The notes beneath the pieces are model-generated. The model searched no databases. It was not told where the DNA came from and saw nothing but the letters and a program-made list of their open reading frames with translations. Made by a program: the position numbers and the translations under genes. From Flagellimonas ochracea (GTDB lineage: Bacteria > Bacteroidota > Bacteroidia > Flavobacteriales > Flavobacteriaceae), in assembly GCF_009903685.1 (NCBI RefSeq), contig NZ_JAAABI010000003.1, forward strand, positions 124,001 through 188,000: a stretch of 64,000 bases of DNA, read 5' to 3'. Position 1 is the first letter of the stretch. Every line of letters starts with the position of its first letter. Shown piece by piece: positions 18,798-27,932 of the stretch.

Positions 18798-20126
18798 TTA
18801 ACTCTGAATGGTTTCTGGAATATGGATTTCGAGATATTCCGAGATCTTAGTGTTTACAAAATCTTCCAAATCGGTCTTGTTCAGATAGAACTCTTTATTT
18901 CGTTCCATGAACTTTTTCAACTTTTTGTTTTTTTTCCACAACAATACCCTACCATTTAGGACATTTGCACCAGAATAAACCAGCATATGGCCCAGAAACA
19001 AATCCCTTTCCAAAGGCTGTACTTGCAATGAGAACTGCGAATATGACATATTCCTTTCACTGAATTCAGATATTAGGTAGTTCTCGGTTCTGCTCATTCT
19101 GCCAATGCCCCTAAAATTGGTATTGTTGACTTTGAATTTTAACTCTCCAAGTTCGTTCAAAACTTCAAAGGATATAGGAATCAAATAATTGTTCTTATCC
19201 AAATAGAATCCGAGATAATCGCCAATCAAGAAATTGATGATTTCTAGTCGGTTCAGGGAAACTGAAAGATCCGAATCTTTATGGGGCAGTATTCCATCTA
19301 CCTCCATCCGTTGGGAATATAGGTAATGGTGAAAAATTGGATTGATATCCTTACTTCTTACTTTTTCATTTTGTTCATCTGCGTCATTTACCTGCTCAAA
19401 AACTAATTTTCCGATAACAGGGTTATTGCTCCGGTCAAAACCGCAATATGCCCCTAACAACACAGGTTTGGTCTGCATATTGTTGCCGTAGAAAATGTTT
19501 ACAAAACATTCCTTGTTAAGGTTCGAATTCTCTTTGCTGAAATAAAAGGATAACGCACTTTCGCCTGTAGGCACACATTTTCCAAAATAGTTGTAGAAGG
19601 TCGGTTCGTAGTTCTTTTCCCAGTATAGAATCTCCCAGTAAGCCGTTTTCATTTTATAAATGGTGAATTTGGACTTGATGTAATACTGTCTATCTTCAAC
19701 ATAGTACCCAACATAATAAAGAGCGTCTATATCATTGGAGGTTTGATCAAAATTGCTCCCTTCCTCTTTTCGAATAGCAGCGGTTATAAAAGGAGAATTG
19801 TTGAGATATTGACTATAATTATCATACCCTGCAGCAAGAATTAAAAGGGACAGATAATCCCTTCGTAATTTTACGTTTTTACTGTTGCCCCTTTCAATTT
19901 CCCGAATTTTATTGTACAAATATTTTCCGTTTATCCATTGTCCAGTGATTTCAGTGATAAAACCTTTTAAACTGGGCCGCCCTTCATCATAACTGCCAAA
20001 ACCATATAATTGAAACACGGTCAGGGTTTTTGTTTCTATGGAATAATGCTTGGAGAAAACGGTCAAAAGCTCTTCATGAAGGCTTAACATAAAACCATTG
20101 GAAATATGAATTCCTCTTACATTCAT
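18798..20126 (-). CDS. Unrecognised protein, possible regulator, divergent from TonB receptor gene
   Basis: A 442-residue soluble protein with no signal peptide or membrane segment. I do not recognise the family as a whole. The N-terminal ~110 residues are helical, and the stretch KNVKLRRDYLSLLILAAGYD (about residues 83-102) resembles the N-terminal helical domain of many uncharacterised Bacteroidetes proteins that are suspected DNA binders; this is inference from pattern memory only. The remaining ~330 residues look like beta-rich repeats with many aromatic residues (YYVGYYVEDRQYY). It is transcribed away from the TonB receptor gene across 146 bases, a layout typical of a local regulator. 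Confidence 0.6.
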   Translation of the reverse strand: MNVRGIHISNGFMLSLHEELLTVFSKHYSIETKTLTVFQLYGFGSYDEGRPSLKGFITEITGQWINGKYLYNKIREIERGNSKNVKLRRDYLSLLILAAGYDNYSQYLNNSPFITAAIRKEEGSNFDQTSNDIDALYYVGYYVEDRQYYIKSKFTIYKMKTAYWEILYWEKNYEPTFYNYFGKCVPTGESALSFYFSKENSNLNKECFVNIFYGNNMQTKPVLLGAYCGFDRSNNPVIGKLVFEQVNDADEQNEKVRSKDINPIFHHYLYSQRMEVDGILPHKDSDLSVSLNRLEIINFLIGDYLGFYLDKNNYLIPISFEVLNELGELKFKVNNTNFRGIGRMSRTENYLISEFSERNMSYSQFSLQVQPLERDLFLGHMLVYSGANVLNGRVLLWKKNKKLKKFMERNKEFYLNKTDLEDFVNTKISEYLEIHIPETIQS

Positions 20127-20237
20127 AGGTTTAAATTTCTTAACACCTTTAAAATTAGAGATATTCCATTTAAATTCCTATTTTAAATTAATAATAAAAA
20201 AATAACAGGAATGATGGAATTAACTTTTTGGTATTTA

Positions 20238-20245
20238 TAGGTTTG
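20238..20245 (+). promoter_or_regulatory. Candidate -7 box (TAGGTTTG) for the TonB receptor gene
   Basis: TAGGTTTG fits the TAnnTTTG consensus and lies 27 bases upstream of the receptor start, in the divergent spacer. No good -33 TTTG is seen at 19-bp spacing, so confidence is limited. Confidence 0.35.
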
Positions 20246-20272
20246 TTCAACTAACTGAAAAAAACTTTTAAA

Positions 20273-22675
20273 ATGAAAAATCTATTCCTATGTATCCTGT
20301 GCATGACATCCCTATCCGTTTTCGGGCAAACAAAAAAGGATATCGGGGGTGAGATTATGGACGATTCGGGCAACCCTCTTCCGGGCGCAACTATTATGGA
20401 GGCGGGTAATCCAGAAAATGGGGTTATTTCCGATTTTAATGGGGAATTTGTTATTTCCGTTAATGAAACAACACAAGAACTTACCATCTCCTATTTGGGT
20501 TTCGAGAATAAAACCGTCAAGATTGAGGGGAATTACCTTAACATTGCGTTACAACCTGCGCCAAATCAATTGGAAGGTGTGACCGTTCAAGGATTTTCTT
20601 CTGTTGCGAGTAAAGCTCGGGTTAGAACCCAAGCCATACAAACCTTGCCCGAAACTACCGTAGCAATTAATGCGGAGACCATAGAAACGAGCGGAATAGA
20701 TAATATTCAATCCTTCACATCCCAAATTTCAAACGTTACCTTTAACCAAGCGCAACAACCTGGAGTGAATTTCCTAACTGTGCGTGGTATTTCGCAAATT
20801 AGAAATGCCGAGTCTCCTGTGGCTGTTGTCATTGATGGGATGACTTTACCAGACGCAAGTGCCATGAATATGACCTTGTACGATACCGAACTATTGGAGT
20901 TTGTAAAGGGTCCCCAAGGAACGCTTTATGGTAAAAACGCTATCGCCGGGGCTATTAATATAATCACTAAGGAGCCTACCAATACCAACAAGACCAAGGT
21001 GATGACCAATGCCGGAAATGGAGGTTTGTTAGGTGCTGGACTTTCTTCTTCCGGAGCCCTAGTGAAGAACAAGCTATATTATAGTATTGCCGGAAATTAT
21101 GAAACCTTTGATGGGCTGATCAACAATACCTTCTTAAATGAAAAGGTTGACTTTTATGATGAATTCAATATTAGGGCAAAACTTAAATATCGCTTTAACC
21201 CTAGATGGTCCGCTACCTATGTTCAAGACAATTTCAAAGTAGATGCAGGCGGAAATTACTATGTGACCAAAACCGATATTTTCGACCCATCGATTCCCGT
21301 ACTTGCTGATGATGATTATTCCAGCGAGCCGTTCGGGGATGTTCAGGGCGATTCAGAACTATCCAATTCATTGAGTAGCCTTAAGGTTGAGGGTAATCTC
21401 AATAAAGCCAGATTTCAATCGGTTACCTCTTTCAATGCCACCCGGCGGTATTACATCGGCGAAAATGATTATTCACAGTATGCTTTTAGTAAGGTATCGC
21501 AAACTTCAGACTCAGATACTTTTAGTCAAGAGCTCCGTCTAACATCAAATGGTGCAGAAACTCAGCTGGTAGATTATACCTTTGGCACCTTGTTCCAAAA
21601 CAGTGAAAGGTATCTGAATACCTCTACATTTTTGAATCTCACTTTTTATGAAGGGGGATTTGTGGATGCATCTGCGGAGAATGCAAACTACAGTGAGGAT
21701 CCCTTGGTCGGTAATGACGATGACAATACCATTAGAACATTGGCGGCATTTGCCTTTTTGGATTTTCATGTCTCAGAGAAGCTTACTTTGTCCGGAGGTG
21801 TTAGGGTAGACAATGATAAACTGACCAACGACTCTCGTATCACCAACACAGCCATTGAAACGGATATTACCGTGGTGCAGCCTAAATTTTCAATAGCATA
21901 CGCTGCATCTGAAAATGTTCTGGCCTATGCCAATTATGGTCGTGGTTATCGCAGTGGAGGTTTCAATTCTGAGCCAACGGTGAAATTTGAGAAGGAATAT
22001 GACCCTGAATTCACGGATAACTTCGAAGTAGGGTTAAAAACAAGCTTCTTGAACAACCGGATTATCTTCAACAATGCTTTTTATTACATCAATTTTGAGA
22101 ATCAACAACAATATACCTTTATCCCATTGACTCCCTCAATTTTGGGTATCTATAATTTTGAAGAAGCGAAGATTTCAGGTTTCGAATCTGAATTGAAATT
22201 CAGGGCAACGAACAACCTCGACTTTTTTGCCAGTTTGGGGATAAATGACGGCGAAATAAAAGAAGGCACTTATAACCTACTGACTAATGCTGCAGCATTT
22301 GATTATGAGACAAACGAAGAAGTGGATGTAAGTGGCAATACTTCTCCCTTCACGGTAAAGAGTACCTTTCAAATTGGGTTTAATGCCAATGTCAATTTTA
22401 GCGAAAAATCCGGAGTAACGTTATTTGCTAATGCGGATAGTCGAGGTACACTTTATTGGGACCCGCTTGAGGAATATAAACAAGAGCCGTATACGTTGGT
22501 GAATGCAAGGGCTAAGTTCAGGTTCAATAATGTCGGGGTAACAGTTTGGGCAAATAACATTTTCGACACCCAATTCAATCAAGAGTTTTTCCCAACCGCA
22601 GAGTTCGGTTTCAATAATTTAAGGTTTCCTAACACACCGACTACAGTGGGAGTGGACCTTTCCTATAGTTTCTGA
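20273..22675 (+). CDS. TonB-dependent outer-membrane receptor with carboxypeptidase-like N-domain
   Basis: An 800-residue outer-membrane transporter. Signal peptide about residues 1-19 (ending SVFGQ). A CarboxypepD_reg-like beta domain follows (about 24-100, GEIMDDSGNPLPGATIMEAG...DFNGEF...ISYLGFE). Next comes the plug (about 115-235, with VRGISQIRNAESPVAVVIDG and GPQGTLYGKNAIAGAINI), then a 22-strand-type barrel ending VDLSYSF. No SusD partner lies next to it, so it is a siderophore/small-molecule type receptor rather than a SusC. The neighbours suggest its ligand is the substrate of the Hyu enzymes downstream (inference). Confidence 0.93.
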   Translation: MKNLFLCILCMTSLSVFGQTKKDIGGEIMDDSGNPLPGATIMEAGNPENGVISDFNGEFVISVNETTQELTISYLGFENKTVKIEGNYLNIALQPAPNQLEGVTVQGFSSVASKARVRTQAIQTLPETTVAINAETIETSGIDNIQSFTSQISNVTFNQAQQPGVNFLTVRGISQIRNAESPVAVVIDGMTLPDASAMNMTLYDTELLEFVKGPQGTLYGKNAIAGAINIITKEPTNTNKTKVMTNAGNGGLLGAGLSSSGALVKNKLYYSIAGNYETFDGLINNTFLNEKVDFYDEFNIRAKLKYRFNPRWSATYVQDNFKVDAGGNYYVTKTDIFDPSIPVLADDDYSSEPFGDVQGDSELSNSLSSLKVEGNLNKARFQSVTSFNATRRYYIGENDYSQYAFSKVSQTSDSDTFSQELRLTSNGAETQLVDYTFGTLFQNSERYLNTSTFLNLTFYEGGFVDASAENANYSEDPLVGNDDDNTIRTLAAFAFLDFHVSEKLTLSGGVRVDNDKLTNDSRITNTAIETDITVVQPKFSIAYAASENVLAYANYGRGYRSGGFNSEPTVKFEKEYDPEFTDNFEVGLKTSFLNNRIIFNNAFYYINFENQQQYTFIPLTPSILGIYNFEEAKISGFESELKFRATNNLDFFASLGINDGEIKEGTYNLLTNAAAFDYETNEEVDVSGNTSPFTVKSTFQIGFNANVNFSEKSGVTLFANADSRGTLYWDPLEEYKQEPYTLVNARAKFRFNNVGVTVWANNIFDTQFNQEFFPTAEFGFNNLRFPNTPTTVGVDLSYSF

Positions 22676-22765
22676 CACGCTAAAGCAAATTAAGCTTTTA
22701 TGATTGCTTCTAATCTGGTCAAGGTAGGAGGGTGGTTGATTCATTTCTAATTTTAAATAAAAAAC

Positions 22766-23773
22766 ATGAGTATAACTTGTAGAGTAGTGCGATTTCATGA
22801 GACAGGAGAGCTGGACGTTTTGGCTCTTGAGAATATAACGGTGGAAGACCCGGTTGATGATGAAGTTCTGTTCAAAGTTGATGCCTTCGCCCTCAATAGG
22901 GCAGATGTTCTTCACTACCAAGGATTCCATACGACTTTACCCGATTTTCCATCGCGACTTGGTTCAGAGGCTACGGGAGAAGTTATCAAGATTGGTGCAA
23001 ACGTAACTGACTTTAAGGTTGGTGATAGGGTTACTTCCATACCCTTCAATACGGCCAAATATGGAGTACAGGGAGAGTACGCCCTGGTACCGCAGGACTA
23101 TTTGACCAAGGCTCCAGAAAATTTAACCATCGAGGAAGCTTGCTCTATTTGGATGCAGTATTCTACCGCGTATTTTGCTTTGTTTCATGTAGGTAATGTA
23201 AAAGAAGGAGATTTTGTTTTTGTTCCGGCCATTTCCAGTTCAGCTGGGTACGGTTGCTTCGAGCTGGCCAAAGACGCCGGAGCGATGGTCATTGGTTCTA
23301 CCAGAACAAGTGCTAAGAAAGACGACCTCAAAAAACTTGGAATTGATCATCTTATCATTTCAAGTGAGGAGTCGGTTGAAAAAAGACTGATGCAGCTAAC
23401 CAAAGGGGAAGGCGTCAGCTTTGTGTATGACCCTATCGCCGGTAATTTTTGTAATGAATATTTGGATGCTCTATCAATGGGGGCAGTAGTAATTATTTAC
23501 GGACTGTTAGATCCCAACCCAACGCCATACCCTTTGGTTCCACTTATCAGGAAAAAAGCGGTGATGGATGCTTATTCTCAATTTAACCACGTAGAGGACA
23601 TTGACAAACTAAACGAATGCAAGGCTTATGTTTTGGAAAGAATCAAAAAAGGAATACTAAAACCCAAAGTGAGCAAAGTTTTTGATTTTGAGGATTACAA
23701 AAAAGCCTATGAATATATGCTTTCGAATCAGCAGGTTGGTAAAATTGTGGTCAGCATAACCCATAAACAATAG
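22766..23773 (+). CDS. Zinc-independent MDR oxidoreductase (quinone oxidoreductase-like)
   Basis: A 335-residue medium-chain dehydrogenase/reductase. The GroES-like N-domain has NRADVL where zinc alcohol dehydrogenases place their first catalytic cysteine, and GSEATGEV. The Rossmann domain follows, with SSAGYGCFELAKDAGAMVIGSTR (about residues 152-175) as nucleotide loop. The lack of zinc ligands points to the quinone oxidoreductase/zeta-crystallin branch, NADPH-dependent and cytoplasmic. It lies 6 bases before hyuA, so it is probably part of the same catabolic operon. Confidence 0.85.
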   Translation: MSITCRVVRFHETGELDVLALENITVEDPVDDEVLFKVDAFALNRADVLHYQGFHTTLPDFPSRLGSEATGEVIKIGANVTDFKVGDRVTSIPFNTAKYGVQGEYALVPQDYLTKAPENLTIEEACSIWMQYSTAYFALFHVGNVKEGDFVFVPAISSSAGYGCFELAKDAGAMVIGSTRTSAKKDDLKKLGIDHLIISSEESVEKRLMQLTKGEGVSFVYDPIAGNFCNEYLDALSMGAVVIIYGLLDPNPTPYPLVPLIRKKAVMDAYSQFNHVEDIDKLNECKAYVLERIKKGILKPKVSKVFDFEDYKKAYEYMLSNQQVGKIVVSITHKQ

Positions 23774-23778
23774 AGAAT

Positions 23779-25839
23779 ATGAGAGTTGCAACAGACATAG
23801 GAGGAACCTTTACAGACCTTGTGTTCTTTGATTATGATCAGAAAAACAAAGAGGTAAAAAATGTCGAGGTGTCAAAATCCAGCACCACTCCCGGTGAATT
23901 TGAGAAGGGAATTCTTAATGCTATCGATAAAATAGATTTGGATCTTGGTACCATTGAATTTTTTGCTCACGGCACAACGGTGGTCATCAATGCCATAACC
24001 GAAAGAAAAGGTTCTAAAACAGCGCTAATTACAACAGAAGGCTTTAGGGATGTTCTCGAAATTGCTCGAGGGACAAGACCGGATTTATACAATTTCAACT
24101 TTAAGAAAGAAGAACCATTTGTTGAGCGTTATTTGCGCCAAGAGGTCAAAGAGCGCATTAATTATTTAGGAGAGATCATTACACCTTTAGAAGAATCTTC
24201 AGTTGATAAACATATTGCCGAGTTTATCAAAGAGGGTGTAGAAGCGATTGCAATTTGTTTTCTTCATGGATATAAGAACCCCGTTCATGAGAAAAAGTTG
24301 GCTGATTATATACGCTCCAAATATCCTCAATTTGAGGTCATAACCTCACATGAAGTCACACGCGAATGGAGGGAATATGAACGTACGAGTTCTACAGTAC
24401 TTTCCGCCTATGTGAAACCCATAGCTACCAAGTACCTCAACAATCTTACGCATAACTTGCAAAAACTAGGGTATAAGAACAACCTCTACATCATGCAGTC
24501 CAATGGGGGAATCACCACCGTTGGAGATGTTAAGGCAAATCCAATTACATTAATCGAATCAGGACCGGCAAGTGGGATGCTAGGAGCGGTTGTTTTAGGG
24601 AGAACCATTGGCAAGGAAAACTTATTGGTATTGGATATTGGCGGTACTACCGCTAAATGCTCTTTAATTGAAAATGGGATTCCTAAAATAGTCACTACCT
24701 ACAACATTGAAAAAACAAAAACACAGGCCGGATTCCCAATACTTACCCCGGTAATCGATATTGTTGAAATTGGTAATGGCGGCGGAAGTATTGCCTGGTT
24801 GGATGATGGCGGAAAGATGTGTGTTGGACCAAAAAGTGCTGCAGCCAACCCAGGTCCTTCCTCTTATGGAAAGGGAGGTACAAATTTTACAACCACCGAT
24901 GCTAACGTGGTGTGTAATCGCATACATCAAGATTACTTCTTAGGCGGTGAGCTAAAACCTGACTTCGACAGTATGGAGAAAGCGGCAAGACCACTCTGCG
25001 AAGAATTGGATATGACGATGAAAGAAGTGGCGCGGGGGGTTATTCGGGTGGCCAATTCCAACATGATAAATGCATTAAAAAGTGTATCAGTGAACAAAGG
25101 ATATGATCCAAGGGATTTTTCCTTAATGGTGATTGGTGGTGGAGGCCCGATGCACGGGGCTTATTTGGCCGAAGAACTACAAATGCCCGATGTAATCGTT
25201 CCGTTAAATGCAGGTGTATTTTCGGCGTTTGGAATGCTAATGTCCGATTTAAGAAGGGATTATATCCGTACCGATGTGATGGACTTGAACATCGACAATT
25301 TTTCCATGTTAAAGAAGGTCTTTCAAGAAATGAAAAACGAAGCAATCAAGGCTTATGAAAGGGACGCTTATCAAAAATACAACATCACATTTGAGTATTA
25401 TTTGGACCTCCGCTATGGGGGACAAGAACATTCCGTAAAACTGAGGTTGGCCGATCTGAACAATCTTAAAATGGATGAAATCGAGAAAGATTTTCACCAA
25501 TTGCACAGTAAGCGATATGCCTTTAGCCTCACCGATACCAAAATTGAAATTGTCAACTATCACCTAGTGGCGGAAGTTATAGTGAACAAACCTGTTATTG
25601 CCAAAGTTGAAGCAAAAGGCAACGCAGTTAAAGACGCTATAATTGCCACGGAAAGAGTGGATTTTGACGAATCGGGAATACATGAAAGCTGCTTTTACGA
25701 CAGGGATAAGCTAGACCCGGGCACGACCGTGCAAGGTCCCGCGATTATAGTGGAACAATCCACATCAACTGTTGTGCCCCCGAACCATCAATTCAAAATT
25801 GATGAGCATGCAAACATTATTATCACTAAAACACAGTGA
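23779..25839 (+). CDS. hyuA: Hydantoinase/oxoprolinase subunit A (HyuA family)
   Basis: A 686-residue protein with the N-terminal Hydant_A_N start RVATDIGGTFTDLVFFD, the HGTTVVINAITERKG segment (about residue 64), a central actin-like ATPase domain (LVLDIGGTTAKCSLIE, about residue 285) and GGGGPMHGAYLAEEL near residue 452. The family includes N-methylhydantoinase A, acetophenone and acetone carboxylase subunits and one half of 5-oxoprolinase. All couple ATP use to opening or activation of a small carbonyl compound together with subunit B, encoded next. The exact substrate cannot be read from sequence. Confidence 0.92.
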   Translation: MRVATDIGGTFTDLVFFDYDQKNKEVKNVEVSKSSTTPGEFEKGILNAIDKIDLDLGTIEFFAHGTTVVINAITERKGSKTALITTEGFRDVLEIARGTRPDLYNFNFKKEEPFVERYLRQEVKERINYLGEIITPLEESSVDKHIAEFIKEGVEAIAICFLHGYKNPVHEKKLADYIRSKYPQFEVITSHEVTREWREYERTSSTVLSAYVKPIATKYLNNLTHNLQKLGYKNNLYIMQSNGGITTVGDVKANPITLIESGPASGMLGAVVLGRTIGKENLLVLDIGGTTAKCSLIENGIPKIVTTYNIEKTKTQAGFPILTPVIDIVEIGNGGGSIAWLDDGGKMCVGPKSAAANPGPSSYGKGGTNFTTTDANVVCNRIHQDYFLGGELKPDFDSMEKAARPLCEELDMTMKEVARGVIRVANSNMINALKSVSVNKGYDPRDFSLMVIGGGGPMHGAYLAEELQMPDVIVPLNAGVFSAFGMLMSDLRRDYIRTDVMDLNIDNFSMLKKVFQEMKNEAIKAYERDAYQKYNITFEYYLDLRYGGQEHSVKLRLADLNNLKMDEIEKDFHQLHSKRYAFSLTDTKIEIVNYHLVAEVIVNKPVIAKVEAKGNAVKDAIIATERVDFDESGIHESCFYDRDKLDPGTTVQGPAIIVEQSTSTVVPPNHQFKIDEHANIIITKTQ

Positions 25840-25841
25840 CC

Positions 25842-27530
25842 ATGGCCTTAGATAAATTTACATCAGATATAATTCAAGATTCCTTGATCTCAATTGGCGA
25901 GGCCATGTTCGAGACCATACAGCGCACCAGTATGAGCCCCATTATTTATGAGGCTTTGGATTATGCCGTAGGTATTACCGATGGAGAAGGGCGATTATTG
26001 GCTCAAGGAAACGGGGTAATTACATTTTTGGCCGCAATGAGTCTTGTGGTGGAAGAAACGTTGGAGCGATTTGGGGAAGATAATCCTCTTAAGGAAGGGG
26101 ATGTCATAATGGCCAACACACCTTATGCAGGGGGTGGAACACATCTGTCGGATATAGCGCTGATTACACCAATTTTTTATAAGGGTGAACGCGTGGCCTT
26201 TACCGTAAACAAAGCACATTGGACCGATATTGGCGGCACAAACCCGGGTTCGGTATCAACGGTGTCAACCGAGATTTACCAAGAGGGAATTCATTTTCCT
26301 TTCGTTAAAGTGAAAGAAGAAGGTAGGCTAAATCAAGCCCTTATTAAAATGTTGGAAGCCAATGTAAGACTCCCTAAAAGTACTTTGGGAGATTTATTCT
26401 CGGGCATTGCCGCGAACGACGTAGGAGCGGAAAGAATTATCAAGCTCATAGAAAAATATGGTTTGGAAGCTTACAAACAAGCGGCTGAGGAATTTATGGC
26501 ATATGGTGAGCGCATTAGTTTAAAGGAGTTACGAAAAATTCCAAATGGTGTTTATGAAAACACGGGTTGGATAGAAAATGATGGTTTTGGCAATGGTCCA
26601 TTTCCTTTGAAATTGAAAATAACCATCTCCGATGAGAACATGACCTGTGATTTTACAGGATCGCATGAACAGTTAAAGGGACCATTGAATTTATCAAGAA
26701 CGGGATTGGAAACGGCGGTTAGGGCAGCTTTTAAGGCAATTACCACGCCGACCCTACCTGCAAACAATGGGTCATTTAAGCATGTAAAACTCATTTGTCC
26801 TGAAAACACGATTGTCAGTGCAAAGTCACCTGCTCCCATATCGGTCTATTACGAAGTGTTTTTGGCAGCGATAGATTTATTGTTGAAAACACTGGGTCCT
26901 GTGGTTCCGGAAAAACTACCGGCTGGTCATTTTAGATCTGTATGTGTAACCTATATCTCCGGGATTCATCCGGTAACCAATGAATTCTATGTTCAAGCAG
27001 AGCCACTTTCGGGCGGTTGGGGAGCATGCGCTTTTCATGATGGTAATCGTGGCCAATTCTCCTATGCGCACGGAGAATCCTACAACATTCCTGCCGAAAC
27101 CCGTGAAAGAAAATACGGGGTAGTGGTAGAAGAATACGCATTTCATAACGAAGGTGGTGGATATGGAGAATTTCAAGGGGGCAATGGACAATATCTAACG
27201 TTTAGGGTTTTATCTGATGAAGCCTATTTAACGGGAGCTTTCCTGGGCTATTCAATACCCACTTGGGGACTTAATGAAGGTCATGAAGGTAGTTACAACT
27301 ATTTCACTGTAATCAGAACCGATGGTACAGAGGAGCAATATAATATCGTAACCAATGTAAAACTCAATAAGGGAGACAAGGTAAAACTGGTTACCGCTAC
27401 TGGTGGTGGATATGGCAATCCTGCTGATAGACCTTTAGAGAAAGTACAAATTGATATAAAGAACGGTTACATTACAAAAGAACAGGCATTGGAGCATTAT
27501 AATTTTTCCCTGGATAACGAACACTTATAA
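25842..27530 (+). CDS. hyuB: Hydantoinase/oxoprolinase subunit B (HyuB family)
   Basis: A 562-residue Hydantoinase_B domain protein spanning the full length. Marks are MFETIQRTSMSPIIYEALDYAVGI near the N-terminus, NTPYAGGGTHLSDI (about residue 90), PANNGSFKHVKL in the middle, and GGGYGNPADRP at the C-terminus. A GTG at 25836 overlaps the hyuA stop and is an alternative start adding two residues. The overlap and normal stoichiometry of the family indicate a HyuAB heteromer in the cytoplasm. Confidence 0.92.
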   Translation: MALDKFTSDIIQDSLISIGEAMFETIQRTSMSPIIYEALDYAVGITDGEGRLLAQGNGVITFLAAMSLVVEETLERFGEDNPLKEGDVIMANTPYAGGGTHLSDIALITPIFYKGERVAFTVNKAHWTDIGGTNPGSVSTVSTEIYQEGIHFPFVKVKEEGRLNQALIKMLEANVRLPKSTLGDLFSGIAANDVGAERIIKLIEKYGLEAYKQAAEEFMAYGERISLKELRKIPNGVYENTGWIENDGFGNGPFPLKLKITISDENMTCDFTGSHEQLKGPLNLSRTGLETAVRAAFKAITTPTLPANNGSFKHVKLICPENTIVSAKSPAPISVYYEVFLAAIDLLLKTLGPVVPEKLPAGHFRSVCVTYISGIHPVTNEFYVQAEPLSGGWGACAFHDGNRGQFSYAHGESYNIPAETRERKYGVVVEEYAFHNEGGGYGEFQGGNGQYLTFRVLSDEAYLTGAFLGYSIPTWGLNEGHEGSYNYFTVIRTDGTEEQYNIVTNVKLNKGDKVKLVTATGGGYGNPADRPLEKVQIDIKNGYITKEQALEHYNFSLDNEHL

Positions 27531-27534
27531 ACGA

Positions 27535-27849
27535 ATGGAAATAAAACGTTTGGTTTTTCCAGGAGAAGATGATGGTTATTTGAAAAAAATCATCGAAAAG
27601 AGCGAAAAGGGAGTAGCCATGCAATGTGGTTCCGTGACCCTAACAAAAGGACAATTGCTTCCATTTAAGAGGTTGGACTTTCATGAAGTATCCTACTTGA
27701 TTTCCGGAAAATTGAAAGTATCAACCAAAGATGGAAACGAGAAGCTAATGAACAAAGGAGATTTGATCTATTTGAACAAGGAAGAAATACGTAAAACGGA
27801 AACATTGGAGGATAGTAAAATACTGTTCTTTTTATTCAACGATATATAA
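27535..27849 (+). CDS. Small single-domain cupin protein
   Basis: A 104-residue beta-rich protein with a cupin-like pattern: LLPFKRLDFHEVSYLISGKLKV (about residues 43-64) and KLMNKGDLIYLNKEE (about 72-86). The usual G(X)5HXH metal motif is degenerate: only His in DFHEVSY remains obvious, so metal binding is doubtful. It starts 4 bases after hyuB and probably belongs to the same operon, where small cupins can be ligand sensors or isomerase-like accessories. Role unknown. Confidence 0.75.
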   Translation: MEIKRLVFPGEDDGYLKKIIEKSEKGVAMQCGSVTLTKGQLLPFKRLDFHEVSYLISGKLKVSTKDGNEKLMNKGDLIYLNKEEIRKTETLEDSKILFFLFNDI

Positions 27850-27891
27850 AAGCAAATTTTAAGTGTAAGTTGATTTGTTTGAAGTAGTTGT

Positions 27892-27920
27892 AAAAAAGCG
27901 GAGGTGTTCTTCGCTTTTTT
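27892..27920 (+). terminator. Perfect hairpin with U-tract inside the hyu gene cluster
   Basis: AAAAAAGCG and CGCTTTTTT form a perfect 9-bp stem around an 11-nt loop, ending in T residues. It lies 42 bases after the cupin gene and just 12 bases before the next possible start, so it would end or attenuate the upstream transcript. Confidence 0.65.
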
Positions 27921-27932
27921 AAACTGGAGTGG

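Noticed and set aside
20273-22675. Receptor as a SusC-type protein
   Set aside because: No SusD neighbour, and length (800) is shorter than typical SusC; better described as a general TonB receptor.
22682-22711. AAGCAA/TTGCTT inverted repeat after the first TonB receptor gene
   Set aside because: Only 6 bp of stem with a long AT-rich loop and no T run; not a credible terminator.
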